Assembly (NCBI GenBank): GCA_963978905.1
Contig: OZ022258.1
Coordinates: forward strand, 58,078,591 to 58,142,590
DNA: 64,000 bases
Reading direction: 5' to 3'
Source of the DNA: Trichostrongylus colubriformis
Lineage: Eukaryota > Nematoda > Chromadorea > Rhabditida > Trichostrongylidae
The translations under genes and the position numbers were made by a program. Shown piece after piece: positions 57,251 to 64,000 of the stretch. The notes below the pieces were generated by a model that ran no database searches, was not told the origin of the DNA, and saw only the letters and a list, made by a program, of their open reading frames with translations. How positions within the stretch are numbered: the stretch's first letter is position 1; every line of letters starts with the position of its first letter.

Positions 57251-58787
57251 TCATAACTCGGTTCCAACGCAGCCTTAAGAGTAGGAAAAAATCAGTGGAA
57301 ATGACCAACGTCGGAGCCATCTTGAACATACTTCAAGCGACCATAGACCCGCACAAAATGGGCTAAACGTGCAATAACTGAAAGTGCCCACTGCGAAAAT
57401 TGTAATTCGTTACTAAAATGACCGGGAAGTTTCCAGAATTTTCGCACAGTACTGTGCGATAGCCCTACTGGCAATATGTATTACAGATTGACAACAGTCA
57501 ATATGTGCAGAATCTCACGCCTGTTATAGAAAGTATCTTGATACAGTGCGCAGTTGAAGGGAGCAGTAAAAATTTCCGAGAGAATATTAGCCAATCAAAT
57601 CCAGGGTATGACACAATCCTGTTCTGCACTATCCATATCACGATGCTATAATGGCAACCGAATTCAAATGATATTCACCTACATCGAAGCCCATATTCGT
57701 TTAAAATGGCAGTGTTTGCAAAACCCAATACCAGTTTCAATTTGAATGGTAATCTGGCCGTAGTCGATTATGTGATTAGAGCGGCGGTATCTGATTACGA
57801 TAGCCCGATTCGGGTATTTTGAGGTGACCTTGAAACTCCAGTTAATGCGACTACTAGAACTCACTGGTCGGCAAGGAGAATTCATAGAAAATATGCAATA
57901 GTAATTGGACTTGAAAAAAAGAAGCAGAAAGAAAACAATCGCAGACAGGGATGAGAAAAATGTAAAATTTCGCTCTCTGTGATTCAGTGAGGACGACAAC
58001 ATTTTCAGGACGTCTTATTCTATTTCTTCCAATAATTCATGTTTTAAACCATTCTAAAACCGTAGATGCATGCACTATCACATATTTTTGTGCGTGATAC
58101 TTATTCATTATTTATTTATTTCTCATACTAAGAATATTAAGTGCAACTTATCAGTGTAATTATTTCCTGTCATAAAAATCAACAAGAGGTTTAATTCTAT
58201 CATGAAGTATTATTCACGAATTGTGACTGCAAAAACGCAGTTAGTGGAGGAATCTCAGAGCCGACATAATCATAAATCCCATGTGTCGCTTCGCTTCCTT
58301 CGATTTGTGAGCACTTTACGTCCACTCCACTCCCTACAGACTGAATATTCGTCACTATAGAATAGATTATAGCTAACTACTGGAAGAATGATGCTTCATA
58401 AAACGTGTCCAGCTGTGGACGTGATTATAAAAATTTTGGCAATTATCCATGTGACTAAAAACCGTAATGAAAGAGCGTGTGACGGGTGCTGATCTTGAGT
58501 GTCTTAGGTAAGAAATGTAACAGTGACAATTTCATAGTAACGACGGAACGGGAGACTTTGAAATACCTTTTGTAGAACGCAAAAAAATTCAGACAGAAGG
58601 ATTCCAAATTGGAAGGCCAAGGCCAACTACAATGAAAAATATATGAAAGGAGATGGGGCTGCCTGCTTGCAAAACTGCTGCACGAATTTTTCGCAACTTT
58701 CACAAAATTCTCAAATAAGCCGTATGACTCATAGGTTGGTGAAGTACACAGACTGACACTGATCGGTCGGAAGTGCGAATTTCTTAC

Positions 58788-58891
58788 CACCGTTTTTCTC
58801 TGCGTTCTGCGTGCTTTCTCATCAACACGTACATGTTCAGCGTGCTCACTCAAGCATAACGCTCTAGTGCCCGTTCGACTCTCGGTGTACC
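58788..58891 (-). CDS. Possible additional KASH gene exon
   Basis: Acceptor ccaaagcag, donor ACGGTG/GTAAGA; 34 full codons, phase 1 in, phase 0 out as needed by the exon at 56165. Encodes ALCLSEHAEHVRVDEKARRT then QRKTV, helix-like. The acceptor lacks a pyrimidine tract and repeat G starts nearby, so this is tentative. Confidence 0.25.
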
Positions 58892-58916
58892 CTGCTTTGG
58901 GTACTACAGCGACGAC

Positions 58917-59045
58917 AGGGGGTCGTATTTGACCGGATAGGAGGTGGAGGGTCGTACCTTCAGAGGTCAGCAACAAGCACCAGAATCTAAACCTCCTATA
59001 AGCAGATGAGAAGCAAAGGGTATTTCACCGCAAATCCGTGGTATC
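58917..59045 (+). repeat. Dispersed repeat G, copy 2
   Basis: Counterpart of 11632-11765. Confidence 0.65.
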
Positions 59046-61800
59046 TTTTTGCCTCAAGAAAGGATATATAGCAGTAAAACACACTGCAGCTATGCAATCC
59101 GGCGACAATTACTTGTATTATAGAGGACAAAAAAGGAGGAGCCGATTAGGTTGCTCTGAAGGGGGGGGGGGTGGTACTGAAGCGGCTGCTTTCCTCGTTA
59201 CCTGCGAGTGCTCTGGCCCAAAATGATTGAGGCGCTCCTTTCGGCTCCCCTTTGTCTTAGTTTTTTCCTCGAACAGCGCTACCTTTTTGGACAGGATCGT
59301 TTGCTGCCATGGTGAGCCCTATATTAAGGGGAGACAAAATAAATTTCGCAAAAATGTGTGGTCTACATTAATAAAAAACGTGGTCAGGTTCGGGTCAGAG
59401 CTCAGTGCCTATTTCACGACTATTAAATTATAAAGATCCTCCTTCAGACTTCAGAGATCAAAACTGAATAGAAAATTTAAAGGAAAGGAAAGGTTAGTGC
59501 ATCCCAGAACCTCACATAGTGAAGTAAACATTCAGAGCTGAGAAGTAAACGCAAACGGTAAAAAAATCTTGACTGTGCATATCGCGGGTTCAGAAAGAAA
59601 AAGGCAAGGAAAGTTGAAAAGATGCTCTGAAGGCGTGGTTGAGACTTGTAGGCGGGGTGAGGGGTGCATTCGAAAGGCTCTCCACTCCACAAGTCGCCTC
59701 CCCCGAACAAGTTCTTAAGTGGTCCAATTGCAGTTGTGCCAGATTCCGAATCGAATTTTGCACTTTTCAATGTCTACGTTTGATGTGTACGTTTCCAACC
59801 AGTGGTACTTGGCGCTGTCAACCAGACACCCATATGGGGCCCGGTTTGGGTACGAATTACGTAAAATATACCCAGAACCGGTCAAACCATTACTTGCATT
59901 ACTAAATAGAAGCTAACTAAATAGAATCGAAGCTGTTGACGAGATCAAGATTAAATTGGAACGAGAAGATGGAAAGGAGTGGGTATAACTCGCAACATAC
60001 GAAAAATTAGTCTCTGTTCCACTGGGGCTGGGGCGGTTGATTGTACCGAGTTTCCCAGCCCCTATTTGTGACTGCATTGCACCCAACACCACCCCACATC
60101 AGGGAAACTGATGGAAATTACGTGAGCGTTCACTGATCCCCCATCGAACTCACCAAACGGATGAAATTATTTTTTAGAACAACAGAGATAAGTTCTGAAT
60201 ATCTACAGTAAACAAATAATCGAACCAAGAAAACATGTTTGAAAAAAATCGGAGGAAATCAGGCAATGAAGTAGTTCAGCCCCCGTTTCGCACGTGTCCT
60301 TAGACGGAAGTTAAACTTAGAGATAACTTTTCTCTGTGCTCATCAGTAAGGGGAGGGAGGTATGTAGGCATGCTTTGTGCAATATTTTTTATGTATTTAT
60401 TTATATATTTTTAGGTAATATCATCAATTCGATATAGACGGCCCTTGAGGTCTATTTATTTCGAATTGCTTATAGATCCCTTAATTATACCGAGACGGAA
60501 CGGAACGTTCATGCAAGCCAAACTAATTTCGGATGAGAACAGTGAAAATCTTGTTTACCGCAAACAACAATGCCTTTAAGACGCTTGTGAGGTTTCAGAT
60601 TACAAATCGGCTCTCGCCACTCTCCTTCCCTCCCGCGAAAAAAGTACACCCTCGTGAGAAAAAGAAATTACCCTACGATGTACTACAGGTGAAATTGCGG
60701 GGACAAGGATTGTGACAGACACGGAGCGAGACGGCCTTTTCCTGCGCATGAGTCATAAAGATAGATTACCTCTCCGGGACTGACCCCCGTGCAACAAGGC
60801 CGACTTTACGGACTGGAGGAAATTGGGGTGAGTAGTCACTGAGCAACAGGGCTAAATAGACCCCTCTGTATCCCCCATGGGTGCCACTTTTTAAATCTTC
60901 TGGACACGTGTGCACTTTAACGAGGAAAAAGTCGCTCGTAATCGACGGTATTGACCTTTGAAACGCTCACAGACCCACTTCAATCAGTCTTCCACCAAAA
61001 GTACGCAAATCATATGGGACGTGTTGCATAAATGTTGCGCTTACGATGGGGACTGAATGTCTACTAATGAAAAACGAATTTTTTAAAATTGTGCATTCTT
61101 CCACTGCAGATCATTCGAAAATCCAGCACTCAAAATTTGAGAGGATGAATTAATCACAAAACTGGATGAGCGTAAAAAAGGATACGTAGGAGGTCTCTCA
61201 GGGGTAACTGCCCCTACTCTCCCTGCATTCGACTCAAAAAAAACCAATGCCAAACCTGTCGTCATCCCTCGAGAGCAGGGCCATTTTTCAAAAATACGAA
61301 AATTTGACACAAAAAATGGTGCTAAAATATCTTCTGAAGATATATTGCAGAAGAATAAGAAGATGTCGCTGTGGCAGAACCGATTGTGGAAATGAAGTGG
61401 GCAATGGGGGGAAGCCGGTTTAGCCTCATCTTCTGCCGCCTTGCCTGCCCTCACAAAGCCATTTCGGCCGTCACCGATTCCCATCTAGTTGGACCCGAAA
61501 CAACATAATATTTCTCGCAAACAAGCCATGAAAATGAGAGCTTCTAGGGGGACAACGTTTACATAGACGGGCCGTTGGCGTCCCCTCACCCCACAGGTCG
61601 CGCGAAGGTCTCATATTACTGTTTAAAAAATTTCGGAGGGATTTTTCCACTTCAAGAGTCAATCAAGGGACCCTTGATCTACACTACATGACGCACCTTT
61701 GATCTGGAATATTAAAACACTGAATGAACCTCAGCGGGAAATAATATTTGCCGTTTGTTGATTTAGGAAGTTTTCGTCGAGAAAAAAACTTGTGCATGAC
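59046..61800. other. Upstream region, no gene recognised
   Basis: Has an 11-G tract (59161-59171) and a splice-bounded 52-nt segment near 60775-60830 whose phase does not fit the KASH gene. Open frames at 59477-59770 and 61083-61484 (minus) have no recognised domain. Confidence 0.35.
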
Positions 61801-61819
61801 ATATCTATCAGTGAATTCC

Positions 61820-61885
61820 CTCTGCAATACTTATCAAATTTTTTCAAGTTTTTCTTTTTGATGGATAGCTGCAGAACATCACCAC
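61820..61885 (-). repeat. Coding-like direct repeat, copy 1
   Basis: About 65 bp repeated at 62270-62335 in the same orientation with very few differences. On the minus strand it is open: DVLQLSIKKKNLKKFDKYCR. Preceded there by a strong acceptor-like tttttttctag at about 61903. Function unknown. Confidence 0.7.
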
Positions 61886-62269
61886 CACCGTGAACGATCC
61901 CTAGAAAAAAACTCGAATCTAAAAGAATAATTAACGCGTCATGTGTAAATCAATCACATCTTTAAATGAGTAAATATTTTTTGCGGAAGTTGGAACTGTG
62001 CATACTAATACAGAAAAAAATTGGAAATTAAAAAAATTCGAACAGGGCAAGTTTTAGAGGAAGGAAACAAGGTGTGTGTCTAGCGCTGCAAAGAGATCTA
62101 TGAATAGAACCGCATGAAATTTTGAATGCGTATGATGCACAAAAAGGCCACAAAGGACGAGAGCAAACATTGCGGAAAGCCATCTGCCGCCGATCACTCA
62201 GCTTCTTACAAAAAGGTTTTTGTGAATGCAATTCTAACTCCATTCAGCGATAGAACCAACTCTGTAGGC

Positions 62270-62335
62270 TCTCTGCAATACTTATCCGATTTTTTCAAGT
62301 TTTTCTTTTTGATGGATAGCTGCAGAACATCACCA
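62270..62335 (-). repeat. Coding-like direct repeat, copy 2
   Basis: On the minus strand DVLQLSIKKKNLKKSDKYCR, continuing open as EPTELVLSLNGVRIAFTKTF before a stop. Compared with copy 1 the flanks diverge at once. Confidence 0.7.
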
Positions 62336-63419
62336 TCTCCTTTACTTCCTTACTGCCGACTCGTATTTCCAGCGGCTTTGAAAGAGTTTAAACAGGCCCT
62401 AAAACAGATTTGCTTATTCAGCACTCCTCGCCCACCCCCCCCCCCCCTCCCCGTGGTGCTTATTAAAGGTTTAACAGGTTCGCAGTTTCGACCAGTACAA
62501 TTCAGTGCTTTCATACTATAAAGGGGTTGTAGAGCTAGAACTACATATGGTCCATGTGACGCGAAATTACACCGAACTGGTCAGTGTCCACGTGGTTTGT
62601 TGCTATCCAAACAAAGGAGACTCCTTTGTTCCTTCCACAAACCGTTCTTGTGAACTGGTGAATATGGTAGCCCAGAGCTTCATTATAAGGTTCCATGGCC
62701 GACCACGCTGTAACTCGAAAAAGGCACCACAGGTGTCGAACAAAATAGCAGCTTTAGTACGACCCCCTACTCTATGGGAGACCAAGTACAACCCCCTTTT
62801 TTACCTATACTACATACCACTAACTGTCGCCGGATTGTAGTTGCAATATGCATTAAATATATTATTTACTATTTATTATATGTACAGGGCGTACATGAAT
62901 GGGGTGAGTAGACATTTGTTCTCGCATCACAGCACACCTCCTTCTATGCGATTCTGGTCTAAAACATATTTACAGTGGGGAGCTTATAATAGATGAGTGA
63001 ATATCGAGGCAAATCGCGACAGATGAAGAAGAGGACCAAGCGTACAAAAGGACTGCGGTGCATTACCGGTGTGCGCAAGATGCGGTGAGATAAGGGTGAT
63101 TGATGCGCATATAGATGTCCCCTACACATACATACACGCTGATACTATCAGGGTATGAAAAGAAAACTACGCTGTGCTGGGCACTATTTAGATTGTTTAG
63201 CATGTGGAGGTACCTATCAAAATTCCTTTAAAAACTACCTAAGAAGACCTATTTGAGGATATACGATATTGCGATTAGGGGTGGGGAGGCAGGAGACTGG
63301 TAGTACTGTAAACATCCGCGCACAAATCTTCTATCACTTAAAGGTACCGGGAGGGGCAAGGGAAAACTGATGAGAACTGTGAATACTGTTCTCTGAAAAC
63401 AAACGTTCTACTTGAGAAG

Positions 63420-63690
63420 AGGTGATGTGTGGCGAAACTCGCATTGAAGAAACGTGGTTTGGGGTCTAATCACGACCCCGCAATACGGCGTGTCGTCCCG
63501 CTGTCCTGCAGCCGGGTGAGTTGCCGGCGAAGGCGGTACAACGTTTGCGGCCGGCTGAATCTGCTTCTATGCTCGTCTGCGGTCTAACCTTTGCTAGTGA
63601 CGCATAAGGGTGTGAAGAGGGGAGGTTTTAGGTTACTATTACTCAAGCTTTTCGCCATTTTATTGCGTTCATTCTCTGTAGTTACACTGC
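63420..63690 (+). repeat. Dispersed repeat F, copy 2
   Basis: Diverged counterpart of 56560-56790 (gtgtggcgaaactcgcattg, gcgaaggcggtacaacgtttgcggc). Confidence 0.6.
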
Positions 63691-64000
63691 TGAGCACCCC
63701 TACTTTCATATTCCACAATCTGCCAAATTTACCATCTCCGATACAACCAACAAAAGGAACGAATGTTAGTTTATTTGCACGTAGTTGGTTCTACAGACCG
63801 TGCTAGCGCAATGTCTACCTCTACCCTGCCCAAAGGTGGCTCTTGCGCAATGAAGTTGCCCGGATAAGCGGTCCGTGGTCATCATAAGTGATACAGGGTC
63901 AACAGCATGAAATTACCGTGTCTGAAACTATCGATATCTCCTGCTTAACTTGATCAACTCTACTCTTTACGGGCAAAAAAGGCGGGAGGTAGATCTAGAT

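Noticed and set aside
58455..58976. 173-codon minus-strand ORF, longest in the window
   Set aside because: No recognisable domain as a whole; only its splice-bounded part at 58788-58891 is kept as a tentative exon.
60775..60830. Splice-bounded 52-nt segment on the minus strand as a KASH gene exon
   Set aside because: The frame leaving in the required phase 0 contains a stop codon.

Overview
The window looks like nuclear DNA of a parasitic nematode, probably a strongylid such as a hookworm. The evidence is long repeat-filled introns with short exons (43 to 298 nt), pyrimidine-rich TTTTCAG-type acceptors, many small TA- and TTAA-flanked MITEs, and two genes whose closest known relatives are Caenorhabditis genes. 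The genus is an inference; no marker in the window fixes it. Most open frames of 60 to 170 codons here are intronic or intergenic noise, and many lie inside repeats.

Region 1 (about 1 to 9.2 kb, minus strand) holds the 5' end of a papilin (MIG-6)-like gene. Eight exons join in perfect phase to 358 codons: signal peptide, thrombospondin type-1 module, ADAMTS-type cysteine-rich module, spacer, then a second TSP1 module. No metalloprotease exon was found, and the signal-peptide exon joins the TSP1 exon in phase. This fits papilin or an ADAMTS-like protein rather than an ADAMTS protease. The 3' part was not found and probably lies to the left of the window. The intron between the third and fourth exons carries a 547-bp, nearly perfect palindromic mariner-type foldback element.

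Region 2 (about 9.2 to 24.4 kb) is mostly intergenic and repeat-rich. It contains a decayed mariner, copies of several MITE families, and two isolated exon-like segments (13.6 kb minus, 22.5 kb plus) with good splice sites that I could not assign.

Region 3 (25.0 to 56.2 kb, minus strand, possibly further) holds a KASH-domain nuclear-envelope gene. Eighteen exons join in phase to 771 residues plus stop: coiled or spectrin-like segments, basic/acidic linkers with tryptophan-acidic motifs, more spectrin-like helices, a transmembrane helix and a C-terminal PPPV. I call it an unc-83 ortholog, with anc-1 or another KASH protein as alternatives. A candidate internal first exon at 41.6 to 41.8 kb would give a shorter isoform. 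The true 5' end was not found.

Region 4 (56.2 to 64 kb) is upstream intron or flank with dispersed repeats, one possible extra exon and a curious short coding-like duplication. From memory, mig-6 and unc-83 both map to C. elegans chromosome V, so finding them about 16 kb apart fits shared chromosome ancestry.
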